Assembly: GCF_013911085.1 (NCBI RefSeq)
Contig: NZ_JACERN010000001.1
Coordinates: forward strand, 114,541-178,540
DNA from: Aquitalea aquatica
GTDB taxonomy: Bacteria > Pseudomonadota > Gammaproteobacteria > Burkholderiales > Chromobacteriaceae
Direction: 5' to 3'
Length of the DNA: 64,000 nt
Shown: piece after piece, positions 9,331 through 19,073 of the stretch
Layout: every line of letters begins with the position of its first letter
How positions within the stretch are numbered: position 1 is the first letter of the stretch
Position numbers and translations under genes: made by a program
Notes under the pieces: generated by a model
Told to the model about the DNA's origin: nothing
What the model saw: only the letters and a program-made list of their open reading frames with translations
Databases searched by the model: none

Positions 9331-10785
9331 ATGAATTGGGCTGATCTGAACCTGATGCCTGCCTTGCCCGAACTGTTCATGTTCCTGGCGATGCTGGTCA
9401 TCCTCATGCTCGATGCTTTCATTTCGGATGCGAAGCGTGGCATCACCTACGGCCTCACCCTGCTGACTCTGGCAGGTTGTGCGGCGCTGCAGGTGTATAC
9501 CTACTCCGCCGTGCCGGTGCATAGTTTTTCCGGCATGTTTGTCAGCGATGCGTTGTCCAGTCTGGTAAAGCTGGCCATGTATGCCAGTACCGCCATGGTG
9601 CTGGTATATAGTCGCCAGTACATTGCCGATCGCGGCCTGTTCCGCGGCGAGTTCTTCACCTTGGCCGTGTTTGCCCTGTTGGGCATGAACATCATGGTGT
9701 CGGCTTCACACTTCCTGTCGCTGTACATGGGCCTGGAACTGCTGTCGCTGTCGCTGTACTCGCTGATCGCCTTGCAACGTGACGAAGTGAAGGCAACTGA
9801 AGCCGCCATGAAATACTTCGTACTGGGTGCGCTGGCTTCCGGCCTGCTGCTGTACGGTATTTCGATGATCTACGGTGCTACCGGCACGCTGGATCTGGCC
9901 TTGGTGGCCAAGGCCATCAAGATGCACACTGCCAACGACATGCTGCTGGTGTTCGGTCTGGTGTTCATCGTGGCGGGCCTGTGTTTCAAGCTGGGTACGG
10001 TTCCCTTCCACATGTGGGTACCGGATGTGTACCAGGGCTCGGCCACTGCGGTGACGCTGATGATTGGTGCTGCGCCCAAGCTGGCTGCCTTTGTATTCGT
10101 GCTGCGCATCCTGGTGCAAGGCTTGGAGGCCATGGTGGCTGATTGGCAAGCGATGCTGGCACTGGTTGCCGTGTTGTCGATGGCCATTGGTAACATCACC
10201 GCCATCGCCCAGACCAATATCAAGCGCATGCTGGCTTACTCCACCATCTCGCACATGGGCTTCCTGCTGCTCGGCCTGCTGGCCGGTACGTCGGATGGCT
10301 ATGCCGCCGCCTTGTTCTACTCGCTCATCTACGTGCTGATGTCCATGGTCAGCTTCGGTATCCTGCTGGGCTTGTCCCGCGCCGGCTTCGAATGCGAAAC
10401 CCTGGATGATCTGAAGGGCCTGAACAGCCGCAACAGCTGGTATGCCCTGCTGATGCTGCTGACCATGTTCTCCATGGCCGGTGTGCCGCCGCTGGCAGGT
10501 TTCTACGCCAAGTTCGCCGTGATCAAGGCGATCGTGGACATTCACCTGTACTGGCTGGCCATCATTGCCGTGATGATGTCGCTGATCGGCGCCTTCTACT
10601 ACCTGCGTGTCGTGAAGAACATCTACTTTGATGAAGCCCAGGACACCTCGGCCATCGTGATGCGTGCCGACATGAAGCTGGTGCTGTCCATCAATGCCGT
10701 GGCATTGCTGGTGCTGGGCATGCTGCCGGAGCGTGTGATCGAATTGTGCATTCAGGCGATGAAGCAGTCGCTCACCGTTATCTGA
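9331..10785 (+). CDS. nuoN: NADH-quinone oxidoreductase subunit N
   Basis: Third antiporter-like proton-pumping subunit of complex I, 484 residues and about 14 transmembrane helices. Typical motifs are LYMGLELLSLSLYSLIAL (essential glutamate) and KLGTVPFHMWVPDVYQGS. It is the last classical nuo gene, 18 bp after nuoM with a TAAGGA ribosome-binding site, and completes the nuoA-N operon whose first genes lie upstream of the window. Confidence 0.97.
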   Translation: MNWADLNLMPALPELFMFLAMLVILMLDAFISDAKRGITYGLTLLTLAGCAALQVYTYSAVPVHSFSGMFVSDALSSLVKLAMYASTAMVLVYSRQYIADRGLFRGEFFTLAVFALLGMNIMVSASHFLSLYMGLELLSLSLYSLIALQRDEVKATEAAMKYFVLGALASGLLLYGISMIYGATGTLDLALVAKAIKMHTANDMLLVFGLVFIVAGLCFKLGTVPFHMWVPDVYQGSATAVTLMIGAAPKLAAFVFVLRILVQGLEAMVADWQAMLALVAVLSMAIGNITAIAQTNIKRMLAYSTISHMGFLLLGLLAGTSDGYAAALFYSLIYVLMSMVSFGILLGLSRAGFECETLDDLKGLNSRNSWYALLMLLTMFSMAGVPPLAGFYAKFAVIKAIVDIHLYWLAIIAVMMSLIGAFYYLRVVKNIYFDEAQDTSAIVMRADMKLVLSINAVALLVLGMLPERVIELCIQAMKQSLTVI

Positions 10786-10801
10786 TAGGAAAGCTGCCAG
10801 C

Positions 10802-11098
10802 ATGCAAGCCAGTGTTGCTACTTTGTTGATTGTCGCCTTTGTGGCAGCCAATCTGCCCTTCCTGACCCAGCGTCTGGGAGGCGTCATCCGCATGGGTAAC
10901 AAGCACTTCGGCTGGCGCTTGCTGGAGTTGCTGGTACTGTTTGTGCTGGTCGGTGTGTTTGCGCGCTTTCTGGAAGCGCGGCAGATGCCGGTCCAGCCGC
11001 AGCACTGGCAGTTTTACGTGACGACGGTAGCCTTGTTTCTGGTGTTTGCCTTTCCGGGATTTGTCTATCAGACCTTCTGGAAGAAACGCAGCAGTTAA
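10802..11098 (+). CDS. DUF2818 family small membrane protein
   Basis: A 98-residue protein with three predicted transmembrane segments (about residues 5-20, 38-60 and 70-90). The start MQASVATLLIVAFVAANLPF and the position straight after nuoN match the DUF2818 family, which commonly closes the nuo operon in betaproteobacteria. Its role is unknown. Co-transcription suggests an accessory part in complex I assembly or stability, but this is inference from position only. It ends 20 bp before the operon terminator. Confidence 0.85.
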   Translation: MQASVATLLIVAFVAANLPFLTQRLGGVIRMGNKHFGWRLLELLVLFVLVGVFARFLEARQMPVQPQHWQFYVTTVALFLVFAFPGFVYQTFWKKRSS

Positions 11099-11118
11099 CA
11101 AGAACGGTTTTGCAGAAG

Positions 11119-11146
11119 AACCCGGCCTTGGCCGGGTTTTTTATTG
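11119..11146 (+). terminator. Rho-independent terminator of the nuo operon
   Basis: Hairpin with an 8-bp stem AACCCGGC, loop CTTG and GCCGGGTT, followed by a run of Ts. It lies 20 bp after the DUF2818 stop and fits the end of the nuo transcript. Confidence 0.9.
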
Positions 11147-11255
11147 TGCAAGTGATGGCCTGCTACTGTAGTCAGCTGATTGGCCCACAGTGGCAGCCCG
11201 CTGCCTGCGGGACCCGCAGGAAATATCCGCAGGACATGGCTCTGCGATGGACAAG

Positions 11256-11278
11256 AAAAACCCGGCACGAAGCCGGGC
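11256..11278 (-). terminator. Rho-independent terminator of the lipid A acyltransferase pair
   Basis: Stem CCCGGC / GCCGGG with loop ACGAA at 11261-11277. The A5 run at 11256-11260 becomes a U tract on the minus strand. It sits about 35 bp beyond the stop of the downstream acyltransferase gene. Confidence 0.85.
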
Positions 11279-11313
11279 TGTCTGTCATCAAGCAAGTCTG
11301 CTGTATCGCCGCA

Positions 11314-12180
11314 TCAATAGATGCGTTCCTCGCCTTCCGGGCGGGTCTTGAAGCGTTTGTGCAGCCAGAAATACTGGCTGGGTATCTCGCGGATGCGCTC
11401 TTCCAGAAAGGCATTCATGCGGCGGGTATCGGCCACGACATCCTCCGTCGGGTAATTCTCCCATGCCGGATAAAATTCCAGCTCAAAGCGATTACCCACG
11501 CGGCGTGCAATCAAGGGCACCACGCGCGCCTTGGCCAGCTTACTGATGCGCGACAAACCGGTAATGGTCGCGGCGTCCTTTTCAAAGAATTTCACGAAGA
11601 CCGAGTCCCGGGCACCAAAATCCTGATCCGGCAGATAAAGGAAAGGAGTGTGCTCCTTGCGCATGGCCTTGATGATGGAGCGCAGGCCTTCGTTACGCGG
11701 CACGATGTAGCAGTTGTCATAGCGCTGGCGGCCAGCATAGATCTGCGCATCCAGGGTGTCGTTTTTCTGCTGTGAATACACACTGACCAGCGGCAGCACC
11801 TGATTGAGCGCAAACACGCACATTTCAAAGCCGACAAAGTGCGGGTAGAACAGGATCACATCCTCACCCTTGGCGCGCAGCTCTTCCACGATATGCAGAT
11901 TCTTGATGGTGACCAGCTTGCGGATACGCTCAGCCGAGCTCCACCAGGCTACGCCATACTCAAGTGCCAGCCGGATCATGAAGCCGAAATTGGCCTTGAC
12001 CAGCTTGATGCGCTCGGCTTCCGTCATCTGTGGGAAACACAGCCGCAGATTGGTCAACCCAACCTTGCGGCGATCTGCTGCCAAGTGGTAAGCGACTAGG
12101 CCAATGGTATCTGCCAGCAGACCAATAGCCCACATGGGCAGCAGGCGAATCAGCCATAACAGGGCAAAAGCAATCTTCAT
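11314..12180 (-). CDS. lpxL: Lipid A biosynthesis lauroyl/myristoyl acyltransferase (LpxL family)
   Basis: Inner-membrane acyltransferase that adds a secondary acyl chain to Kdo-lipid A or its precursor, 288 residues. An N-terminal membrane segment (about residues 1-30) anchors it. The catalytic HxxxxE motif is present as HFVGFE (H114, E119). The FLPDQDFG-like substrate motif appears as YLPDQDFGARDSVFVKFF. Its start codon overlaps the stop of the upstream acyltransferase (ATGA), so the pair is translationally coupled. Which acyl chain each enzyme adds cannot be told from sequence alone. Confidence 0.85.
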   Translation of the reverse strand: MKIAFALLWLIRLLPMWAIGLLADTIGLVAYHLAADRRKVGLTNLRLCFPQMTEAERIKLVKANFGFMIRLALEYGVAWWSSAERIRKLVTIKNLHIVEELRAKGEDVILFYPHFVGFEMCVFALNQVLPLVSVYSQQKNDTLDAQIYAGRQRYDNCYIVPRNEGLRSIIKAMRKEHTPFLYLPDQDFGARDSVFVKFFEKDAATITGLSRISKLAKARVVPLIARRVGNRFELEFYPAWENYPTEDVVADTRRMNAFLEERIREIPSQYFWLHKRFKTRPEGEERIY

Positions 12181-13070
12181 GGGTTTCCTTGCAGATGGTC
12201 AGGCGGCGTGACGCCGGCCGGACATTTGTAACGGTTATAGCTCCACAGATACTGGCTGGGGAAGCGGCGGATCAGGTTTTCCACAGTGTGGTTGAGCAAG
12301 GCACAGTCGGCATCCTTGTCCCCGCTGAAAGGCTGCGGCATGGACTCGATATGCACGACAAAGCCCTCACCGTGTGGCAGGCGTTCGCCGACAAAGAACA
12401 ACACCTCAACACCGCTCACCTGTGCCAGACGCGGCACCAGACTCATGGTGTAGGCCGGCTTGCCAAAAAATGGCGCCCACACTCCCTCGCCATTACCGGG
12501 TACCTGGTCGGGCAGGATGATGGTTGCCTCGCCCGACTTGAGTGCCTTCATCAGGATTCTGACGCCTGCACCGGTGGCCGGCGCAGTCTTGCCTTTGCCC
12601 CTGGCCCGGCCTGCCTGCATTACCGGCTCCAGCCAGCTCAGCTTGGGAGGACGATACATGGCGGTAAGCGGGAAGGGCAGGCGCGAGCTGATATAGCGAC
12701 CAGCAATATCGTAGCTACCCAGGTGCGGGGTAACGAATACGATGCCGTGGCCAGCCTGCAGGGCAGCTTCTACGTGCTGCCAGCCATGGCATGCCTTGAC
12801 CAGCGCCGCGATGTCTTCCGGTTCGCGGCACCAGGCGATGGACAATTCCAATGCACCTTTGCCGGTTTCTCGTGCGGATTGTTTGACTAGTCCTTGTAAA
12901 ACCTGATAATTTTCACAGATTTTACTCGACGCCAGATTATCTCTCATCCTTTGCGCATAGCGCGGGGAGGCGAGATAAGTTAGCCGCCCCAGTATGGCGC
13001 CGAGACTTTGCAGCCACGACAGCGGCAAACGCGCCAGCAAGGACAACATGAGTTGGACCAGCTTGGACAT
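12177..13070 (-). CDS. Lysophospholipid/lipid A acyltransferase family protein (LpxL/LpxM-like paralogue)
   Basis: First gene of a two-gene operon, 297 residues, the same fold as the downstream LpxL but only distantly similar. The catalytic motif is HxxxxD (HLGSYD, H116 and D121) rather than HxxxxE, as in many betaproteobacterial members. The ILPDQVPGNGEGVWAPFFG segment matches the family's acceptor-binding loop. It probably adds the other secondary acyl chain of lipid A. The gene is divergent from metK with a 77-bp gap. Confidence 0.8.
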   Translation of the reverse strand: MSKLVQLMLSLLARLPLSWLQSLGAILGRLTYLASPRYAQRMRDNLASSKICENYQVLQGLVKQSARETGKGALELSIAWCREPEDIAALVKACHGWQHVEAALQAGHGIVFVTPHLGSYDIAGRYISSRLPFPLTAMYRPPKLSWLEPVMQAGRARGKGKTAPATGAGVRILMKALKSGEATIILPDQVPGNGEGVWAPFFGKPAYTMSLVPRLAQVSGVEVLFFVGERLPHGEGFVVHIESMPQPFSGDKDADCALLNHTVENLIRRFPSQYLWSYNRYKCPAGVTPPDHLQGNP

Positions 13071-13147
13071 GGTTTAGTCAGTGGTGATCGTAAAGCGGCC
13101 TATTTTATCATCACACTGTTTTGCTTTATTCGGGAATCAACAAACAA

Positions 13148-14317
13148 ATGAGCGAATATCTGTTTACGTCGGAGTCGGTATCGGAAGGCCATCCGGACAA
13201 AGTCGCCGACCAAATCTCTGATGCCATCCTCGATGCCATCCTGCGCGAAGACAAATACGCTCGCGTTGCTGCCGAAACGCTGGTCAATACCGGCCTGGTA
13301 GTACTGGCTGGCGAGATCACCACCTCGGCCAATATCGACTACATCAAGGTCGCACGCGAAACCATCAAGCGCATCGGCTATGACAACTCCGAACTGGGCT
13401 TCGACTACCACGGTTGCGCGGTCATGGCCTGCTACGACAAGCAGTCGCAAGACATCGCCCAGGGCGTTAACGAAGGTGAAGGCTTGGACCTGAATCAGGG
13501 CGCTGGCGACCAAGGCCTGATGTTCGGCTACGCCTGCGATGAAACCCCGACGCTGATGCCTTTCCCCATCTATTACGCACACCGTCTGGTACAACGCCAG
13601 GCCGAACTGCGCAAGGATGGTCGTCTGCCATGGCTGCGTCCGGATGCCAAGAGCCAGATCACCTGCGTTTACGACGGTGAAACCGGCCTGCCCAAGCGCA
13701 TCGACACCGTGGTGCTGTCCACCCAGCACAGCCCGGAAATCGATCACAAGACGCTGACCGAAGCTGTCATCGAAGACATCATCAAACCGGTGCTGCCGCC
13801 GGACATGCTGACTGCCGAAACCAAGTACCTGGTCAATCCGACTGGCCGCTTCGTGATTGGCGGCCCGATGGGCGATTGCGGCCTGACCGGCCGCAAGATC
13901 ATTGTCGATACCTACGGCGGTGCAGCCCCGCACGGTGGTGGTGCCTTCTCCGGCAAGGACCCGTCCAAGGTCGACCGTTCGGCCGCCTATGCCGGCCGTT
14001 ACGTGGCCAAGAACATCGTGGCCGCCGGCCTGGCCCGTCAGTGCCAGATCCAGGTTTCCTACGCCATCGGCGTGGCCGAGCCGACCTCGATTGCGGTGGA
14101 TACCTTCGGCACCAACAAGATCCCGAACGAGAAGATCGTGGAACTGGTGAAGAAGCACTTCGACCTGCGCCCGAAAGGCATCATCCAGATGCTGGACCTG
14201 CTGCGCCCGATCTACGGCAAGACCGCTGCTTACGGCCACTTCGGTCGTGAAGAGCCGGAATTCACCTGGGAACGCACCGACAAGGTAGAGGCACTGCGCG
14301 CAGACGCCGGCCTGTAA
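13148..14317 (+). CDS. metK: S-adenosylmethionine synthetase
   Basis: Makes S-adenosylmethionine from methionine and ATP in the cytoplasm. Signature motifs are [18 protein letters not shown] near the start, [13 protein letters not shown] and [19 protein letters not shown] (phosphate-binding loop). I use ATG 13148 ([10 protein letters not shown], 389 residues), the normal family start. An upstream TTG at 13121 extends the frame but with a non-conserved leader. A GGGA at 13132-13135 is the only Shine-Dalgarno candidate, 12 bp away. It is a single-gene unit ended by a strong hairpin. I saw no SAM riboswitch in the 77-bp leader. Confidence 0.97.
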   Translation: MSEYLFTSESVSEGHPDKVADQISDAILDAILREDKYARVAAETLVNTGLVVLAGEITTSANIDYIKVARETIKRIGYDNSELGFDYHGCAVMACYDKQSQDIAQGVNEGEGLDLNQGAGDQGLMFGYACDETPTLMPFPIYYAHRLVQRQAELRKDGRLPWLRPDAKSQITCVYDGETGLPKRIDTVVLSTQHSPEIDHKTLTEAVIEDIIKPVLPPDMLTAETKYLVNPTGRFVIGGPMGDCGLTGRKIIVDTYGGAAPHGGGAFSGKDPSKVDRSAAYAGRYVAKNIVAAGLARQCQIQVSYAIGVAEPTSIAVDTFGTNKIPNEKIVELVKKHFDLRPKGIIQMLDLLRPIYGKTAAYGHFGREEPEFTWERTDKVEALRADAGL

Positions 14318-14341
14318 TCAGGTAGCAAGTCAAAGTAAGAC

Positions 14342-14375
14342 AAAAGCACCGGATGTGAATCCGGTGCTTTTTTAT
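14342..14375 (+). terminator. Rho-independent terminator of metK
   Basis: A 12-bp perfect stem, AAAGCACCGGAT / ATCCGGTGCTTT, with loop GTGA and a T6 run. It starts 26 bp after the metK stop. Confidence 0.93.
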
Positions 14376-14408
14376 GCCCAGCAACAGGGCATTAGCTTTG
14401 ATACAGGC

Positions 14409-14433
14409 AAAAAAAGAGGGCGCCGAAGCGCCC
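14409..14433 (-). terminator. Rho-independent terminator of glnK-amtB
   Basis: Stem GGGCGC / GCGCCC with loop CGAA at 14418-14433. The A-rich run at 14409-14415 is a U tract on the minus strand. It lies 44 bp after the amtB stop. Confidence 0.82.
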
Positions 14434-14476
14434 CTAAGTCCCTTACCACAACAAGTAAATCGGTATCGGTCTGCTG

Positions 14477-15787
14477 TTATTCCACGCGTTCGCCGTGCAA
14501 TACCACATCCAGGCCTTCACGTTCTTCATCCTCGGCCACACGCAGACCAACAACCACATCGATAATCTTCAGCAGGATGAAGGTGATGATGGCGCAGTAC
14601 ACCACGGTCACACCCACACCGATTGCCTGGGTAGCCAGGCTACCTTCCGCACCACCAATGCTCTTCACTGCAAACACACCAGTCAGCAGCGCACCAACGA
14701 TACCGCCAACGCCGTGTACACCGAAGGCATCCAGCGAGTCATCGTAGCCCAGCATATGCTTCAGGCCAGTTGCACCCCAGAAGCAAACCACGCCAGCTAC
14801 TGCACCAATAATCAAGGCACCTTTCACATCCACGAAGCCTGCGGCGGGAGTGATGGCTACCAGGCCTGCTACTGCACCGGAAGCAATACCCAGTACCGAC
14901 GGCTTCTTCTTGTGAATCCACTCAGCAAAGGTCCAGGCCAGTGCAGCAATACCGGTAGCAACCTGGGTGGTCACCATGGCCATACCGGCACGGCCATCAG
15001 CAGCGACCGCAGAGCCGGCGTTGAAGCCGAACCAGCCCACCCACAGCATGGAAGCACCAATCAGGGTCAGGATCAGGTTGTGCGGGGGCATGGCTTCCTT
15101 GCCAAAACCAACACGCTTGCCCATTACCAGGGCACAGATCAGGCCCGCGATACCAGCATTGATGTGAACCACGGTACCGCCAGCAAAGTCCAGTACGCCC
15201 TGGCCACTCATCCAGCCGCCCGGACCCCACACCCAGTGGGCAACCGGTACGTAAACCAGCAAGGACCACAGTGCGGTAAAGATCAGCAGGGCAGAGAACT
15301 TCATCCGTTCAGCAAACGCGCCGGTGATCAGTGCCGGGGTAATGATGGCAAAGGTCATCTGGAACATCATGAACACCGATTCCGGAATGGTGCCGGCCGC
15401 CGGGTGAACCGCCACTTTCTTGGTGTCGGCAATGTAGTCCATGCCATCCAGGAAGACGCGGCTCAGGTCACCCAGATAGGGGTTGCCAACGGTAAAGGCC
15501 AGGCTGTAACCCACCACAGCCCACAGTACGGTGACCAGTGCGGTGATGGCAAAACTTTGCATCAATGTCGACAGCACGTTCTTTTTACGGACCATGCCGC
15601 CGTAGAACAGGGCCAGACCCGGAATGGTCATGAACAGCACCAGTGCGGTGGAAGTGAGCATCCAGGCGGTATCACCGGAGTTGATCACCTTGAAATCGGC
15701 CATGGCCGGGCCGGCTGGCGCATCAGCCAGAACCGGTAGTGCCAGCGCAAGCAGGCTGGTACCCAATGCAGCAAGTTTTTTCTTCAT
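14477..15787 (-). CDS. amtB: Ammonium transporter
   Basis: Trimeric ammonium channel of the cytoplasmic membrane, 436 residues. A signal peptide (about residues 1-21, ending LPVLADA) is followed by eleven predicted helices. Characteristic segments are TALVLFMTIPGLALFYGGMV, the HWVWGPGGWM phenylalanine/tryptophan region, GGTVVHINAGIAGL with a pore histidine, and DAFGVHGVGGIVGALLTG with the second pore histidine. It lies 24 bp after glnK, the usual pair, and should be blocked by unmodified GlnK when nitrogen is plentiful. Confidence 0.96.
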   Translation of the reverse strand: MKKKLAALGTSLLALALPVLADAPAGPAMADFKVINSGDTAWMLTSTALVLFMTIPGLALFYGGMVRKKNVLSTLMQSFAITALVTVLWAVVGYSLAFTVGNPYLGDLSRVFLDGMDYIADTKKVAVHPAAGTIPESVFMMFQMTFAIITPALITGAFAERMKFSALLIFTALWSLLVYVPVAHWVWGPGGWMSGQGVLDFAGGTVVHINAGIAGLICALVMGKRVGFGKEAMPPHNLILTLIGASMLWVGWFGFNAGSAVAADGRAGMAMVTTQVATGIAALAWTFAEWIHKKKPSVLGIASGAVAGLVAITPAAGFVDVKGALIIGAVAGVVCFWGATGLKHMLGYDDSLDAFGVHGVGGIVGALLTGVFAVKSIGGAEGSLATQAIGVGVTVVYCAIITFILLKIIDVVVGLRVAEDEEREGLDVVLHGERVE

Positions 15788-15811
15788 TTTGTTTCCCCTG
15801 TAGAGCGTGGC

Positions 15812-16225
<414 letters not shown>

Positions 16226-16292
16226 TTATCTGACTGATAGTTAAGAAATTTCTTTGCAATAACTAGCATTTGCCGGCTGAAACTCGGCATCG

Positions 16293-16307
16293 GCACCACA
16301 GAGGAGC
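16293..16307 (-). promoter_or_regulatory. NtrC binding site, proximal (one mismatch)
   Basis: GCACC-N5-GGAGC, one mismatch from the NtrC consensus GCACC-N5-GGTGC. It is centred about 106 bp upstream of the predicted glnK start and 33 bp (three helical turns) from the distal site. Confidence 0.65.
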
Positions 16308-16325
16308 ATTTATCATAAATAGACT

Positions 16326-16340
16326 GCACCGCTTTGGTGC
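16326..16340 (-). promoter_or_regulatory. NtrC binding site, distal (exact match)
   Basis: GCACC-GCTTT-GGTGC, a perfect NtrC palindrome, centred about 139 bp upstream of the predicted sigma-54 start of glnK. This is a normal enhancer distance. Confidence 0.82.
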
Positions 16341-16421
16341 GCCAGGGCAAAACTGCAGTGCGGAAGGGATTTTGCTAAACTCAACACAGATCATCGAACC
16401 CACCGTCCAAGGAGAGCTGAA

Positions 16422-16709
16422 ATGTTGAGTCAGAAATTGTTTGAGGAAATCAGCGCCAAGATCAGCGATACCATCGCCGCCAGTCCGGCCAAGGATATCG
16501 AAAAGAATATCAAGGCCATGATGGCATCGACTTTTTCCCGTATGGATCTGGTAACCCGGGAAGAGTTTGATGTACAGCAAGAGGTATTGGTCCGTACCCG
16601 CGAGAAGCTGACTGCGCTAGAAGCGCGGCTTGCCCGGTTGGAAAACCAGCTTTTCCCAGAAGAAGCCCAAGCAAAGACAGAAGCTCAGGCCGAACTGGGC
16701 CACTCCTGA
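16422..16709 (+). CDS. ubiK: Ubiquinone biosynthesis accessory factor UbiK (BMFP family)
   Basis: Small 95-residue protein of the YqiC/BMFP family. In E. coli UbiK binds UbiJ and helps the aerobic ubiquinone-synthesis complex. The N-terminal half (KLFEEISAKISDTIAASPAKDIEKNIKAMM) is amphipathic. Residues about 45-80 form a coiled coil (FDVQQEVLVRTREKLTALEARLARLENQL), the diagnostic pattern. The start has an AGGAGAGC ribosome-binding site. It is divergent from glnK and followed 6 bp later by yifB. Confidence 0.85.
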   Translation: MLSQKLFEEISAKISDTIAASPAKDIEKNIKAMMASTFSRMDLVTREEFDVQQEVLVRTREKLTALEARLARLENQLFPEEAQAKTEAQAELGHS

Positions 16710-16715
16710 TCGACG

Positions 16716-18215
16716 ATGGCGCTTGCCGTTGTCTCAAGCCGCGCACTGGCGGGCCTACAGGCACCGGAAGTCGCGGTTGAAGTACACCTAGCCAACGGAC
16801 TGCCGCAATTCACCATCGTTGGGCTGCCCGATACCGAGGTCAAGGAGAGCCGTGATCGCGTGCGAGCAGCCATCATTAATTCCGGTTTTGAGTTTCCTGC
16901 CCGCCGCATTACCGTCAATCTGGCACCGGCTGACCTGCCCAAGGACTCCGGCCGCTTCGATCTGCCCATTGCCATTGGCATTCTGGCTGCAGCTGGCCAA
17001 CTGCAGTGCCCACAGCTCGCGGACTATGAGTTTGCCGGAGAGTTAGCGCTCAGCGGGCAGCTAAGAGATATCCGAGGCGCGCTGGCCATGGCCTGTCAGA
17101 CCAGCCGGGCTGGCCGGATGTTTTTCTTGCCGCGTAATAGTGCACTGGAAGCTTCGCTGGTGTTGTCGGGAAAGGTTTATGCCGCCGACAGCCTGTTACA
17201 AGTGTGTGCTCACCTCAATGGCGTGCAGCTGTGTGACCCCGTTTTGGTCAACCAGAACAACATCAGCCCCGTTTATCCTGATCTGGCTGATGTAAAGGGC
17301 CAGCTAGCCGCACGTTACGCATTGGAAGTCGCCGCTGCCGGCGGGCATAGCTTGTTGCTGGTTGGGCCGCCCGGTACGGGCAAGTCTATGTTGGCCTCGC
17401 GTCTTCCTGGCATCTTGCCCGCCATGGATGACCAGCAAGCATTGGAAACAGCCGCAATACAGTCGCTGGGTTCCCAGGGCTTTCATACAGCACAGTGGCG
17501 TCAACGCCCCTATCGTGCACCGCACCATACCGCTTCGGCAGTCGCGCTGGTGGGGGGCGGGTCTGATCCCCGTCCAGGAGAAATCAGTCTGGCGCATCAC
17601 GGTGTGTTGTTTCTGGACGAACTGCCAGAGTTTGAGCGCAAAGTACTCGAAGTATTGCGTGAACCTTTGGAGTCGCAGCTAATCCATATTTCCCGTGCGG
17701 CACGGCAAGCGACGTTCCCGGCAGATTTTCAGCTTATTGCTGCCATGAATCCCTGTCCCTGTGGTTATCTGGGACAGCCATCTGGTCGTTGCCAGTGCAC
17801 CCCGGAGCAGGTTGCCCGCTATGCCGGTAAATTGTCCGGGCCCTTGCTGGACCGTATCGACATGCATGTACAGGTGGCTAACCTCAGTGCGCAGGAGTTG
17901 ACCAGTGATCAGACTGCGGAGGCGAGTCACAGCATTCGCCAGCGGGTGCAGTCCGCAAGAGATCGTCAGTTGCACCGGCAGGGATGCTGTAATGCACGTC
18001 TGGCTGGGACAGAACTTGACCGTCATCTGCATGCCAGTACCGAGGTGCTTGGCTTGCTGGCACAGGCTTTGGATCGCCTTGGCTTGTCCGCCAGAAGCTA
18101 TCATCGGATACTGCGCATTGCTCGCACTGTGGCGGATATGGAGGGTAGCGTGCGGCTTGGGCGGCAGCATATGCTGCAGGCCATCCAATTGCGACGCAGT
18201 GGATTGACCTTATAA
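16716..18215 (+). CDS. comM: YifB/ComM family Mg-chelatase-like AAA+ ATPase
   Basis: Homologue of ComM, the branch-migration helicase that helps integrate DNA in natural transformation, 499 residues. Order: an N-terminal Lon-like ChlI domain (about 1-190), a Walker A GPPGTGKS at 217-224, Walker B HHGVLFLDELPEF, the zinc-like MNPCPCGY...CQC loop, arginine-finger region GPLLDRIDMHV, and a C-terminal Mg-chelatase subunit domain ending RSYHRILRIARTVADM. It begins 6 bp after ubiK, so probably one transcript. With the type IV pilus genes and the ComEA-like protein nearby, a competence role is plausible but not shown. Confidence 0.9.
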   Translation: MALAVVSSRALAGLQAPEVAVEVHLANGLPQFTIVGLPDTEVKESRDRVRAAIINSGFEFPARRITVNLAPADLPKDSGRFDLPIAIGILAAAGQLQCPQLADYEFAGELALSGQLRDIRGALAMACQTSRAGRMFFLPRNSALEASLVLSGKVYAADSLLQVCAHLNGVQLCDPVLVNQNNISPVYPDLADVKGQLAARYALEVAAAGGHSLLLVGPPGTGKSMLASRLPGILPAMDDQQALETAAIQSLGSQGFHTAQWRQRPYRAPHHTASAVALVGGGSDPRPGEISLAHHGVLFLDELPEFERKVLEVLREPLESQLIHISRAARQATFPADFQLIAAMNPCPCGYLGQPSGRCQCTPEQVARYAGKLSGPLLDRIDMHVQVANLSAQELTSDQTAEASHSIRQRVQSARDRQLHRQGCCNARLAGTELDRHLHASTEVLGLLAQALDRLGLSARSYHRILRIARTVADMEGSVRLGRQHMLQAIQLRRSGLTL

Positions 18216-18288
18216 TGTCGTGAAATATATTTTCACCGGGTTTTAATAGATAATGAGCGGATTGACTGCATGGAAATGGTAGTTGTAA

Positions 18289-19047
18289 ATGGCTAATCGT
18301 GATGTGAAAAATTCGTCGCGTTCATCGTCCTCCGGGCGAGCGCGCGCTGCAGGTAAAAGCGGCGGTGGTGGCATGGTGGCCGGCATTGTTATCGGCCTCA
18401 TTGTTGGTGTGGCCGTTGCAGTTGGTTTGGCGATGTATTTGAATCGCTCTGCCACTCCTTTTTCCAATTTGGAAAAACTAGACCACAAGAATTCCTCATC
18501 TGCCGCTTCGGCGCCGTCGACGGAGTTGCTGGAGCCCGGTACCAAGATCGCCGATGTACAGCCGGCCGCTCCGGTCGCCTCCGCACCAGCCAAAGTCGAA
18601 GTGCCGCCAGCACCGCCAATGCCTGCTGAATTAGCTCCGCCAGCCACGACGCCACCTACGGTCAAGAGCAAGCCGGCAGCTCCTGCTGCGAACAGCAGCA
18701 AGGATGAGCAGCGTTTCGACTTCTACAAGATTCTGCCGGGGCAAGTGGATGCCGTCCCTGCCGATGGCAAACCAAGTGGCAAGGAGCGGGAACCTTCTGC
18801 AGCCGCTCCGGCCAAAAAGGTCTACCTGCAGCTGGGTGCGTTCCAGAACGAAAATGAGGCTGACAATCTCAAGGCCAAGCTAGCCTTGCTGGGTGTTGAA
18901 GCCAAGATCCAGTCCGTGTCGCTGGCTGACAAGGGAATGGTGCATCGGGTGAGGGTAGGTCCGCTCAGCAAACAAGAGGATGTGGACCGGATTCGTTCCC
19001 AGCTGAAACAGGATGGTATCAATGCTGCTGTGGTCAAGGCAGAGTAA
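18289..19047 (+). CDS. SPOR-domain membrane protein (FtsN-like)
   Basis: Bitopic inner-membrane protein of 252 residues. Order: a basic cytoplasmic N-terminus (about 1-27), one transmembrane helix (GMVAGIVIGLIVGVAVAVGLAMYL, about 28-51), a long Ala/Pro-rich periplasmic linker, and a C-terminal SPOR domain (about 178-250, KVYLQLGAFQNENEADNLKAKL). SPOR domains bind denuded septal peptidoglycan, so a cell-division role like FtsN is likely. The linker resembles E. coli FtsN in layout but not in sequence. It is followed 26 bp later by dsbA. Confidence 0.85.
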   Translation: MANRDVKNSSRSSSSGRARAAGKSGGGGMVAGIVIGLIVGVAVAVGLAMYLNRSATPFSNLEKLDHKNSSSAASAPSTELLEPGTKIADVQPAAPVASAPAKVEVPPAPPMPAELAPPATTPPTVKSKPAAPAANSSKDEQRFDFYKILPGQVDAVPADGKPSGKEREPSAAAPAKKVYLQLGAFQNENEADNLKAKLALLGVEAKIQSVSLADKGMVHRVRVGPLSKQEDVDRIRSQLKQDGINAAVVKAE

Positions 19048-19073
19048 ACGTCGTAGCGTTTAAAGGACAAAAA

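Noticed and set aside
11204..11220. Hairpin CCTGCGG / CCGCAGG between the nuo and acyltransferase terminators
   Set aside because: No U run and it lies between two better terminators. Probably neutral sequence.
13071..13147. Possible SAM riboswitch ahead of metK
   Set aside because: The leader is only 77 bp and I see none of the conserved helices of known SAM riboswitch classes.
14376..14396. Short inverted repeat TGCCC / GGGCA after the metK terminator
   Set aside because: Too short, and lies between two convergent terminators where such repeats arise by chance.
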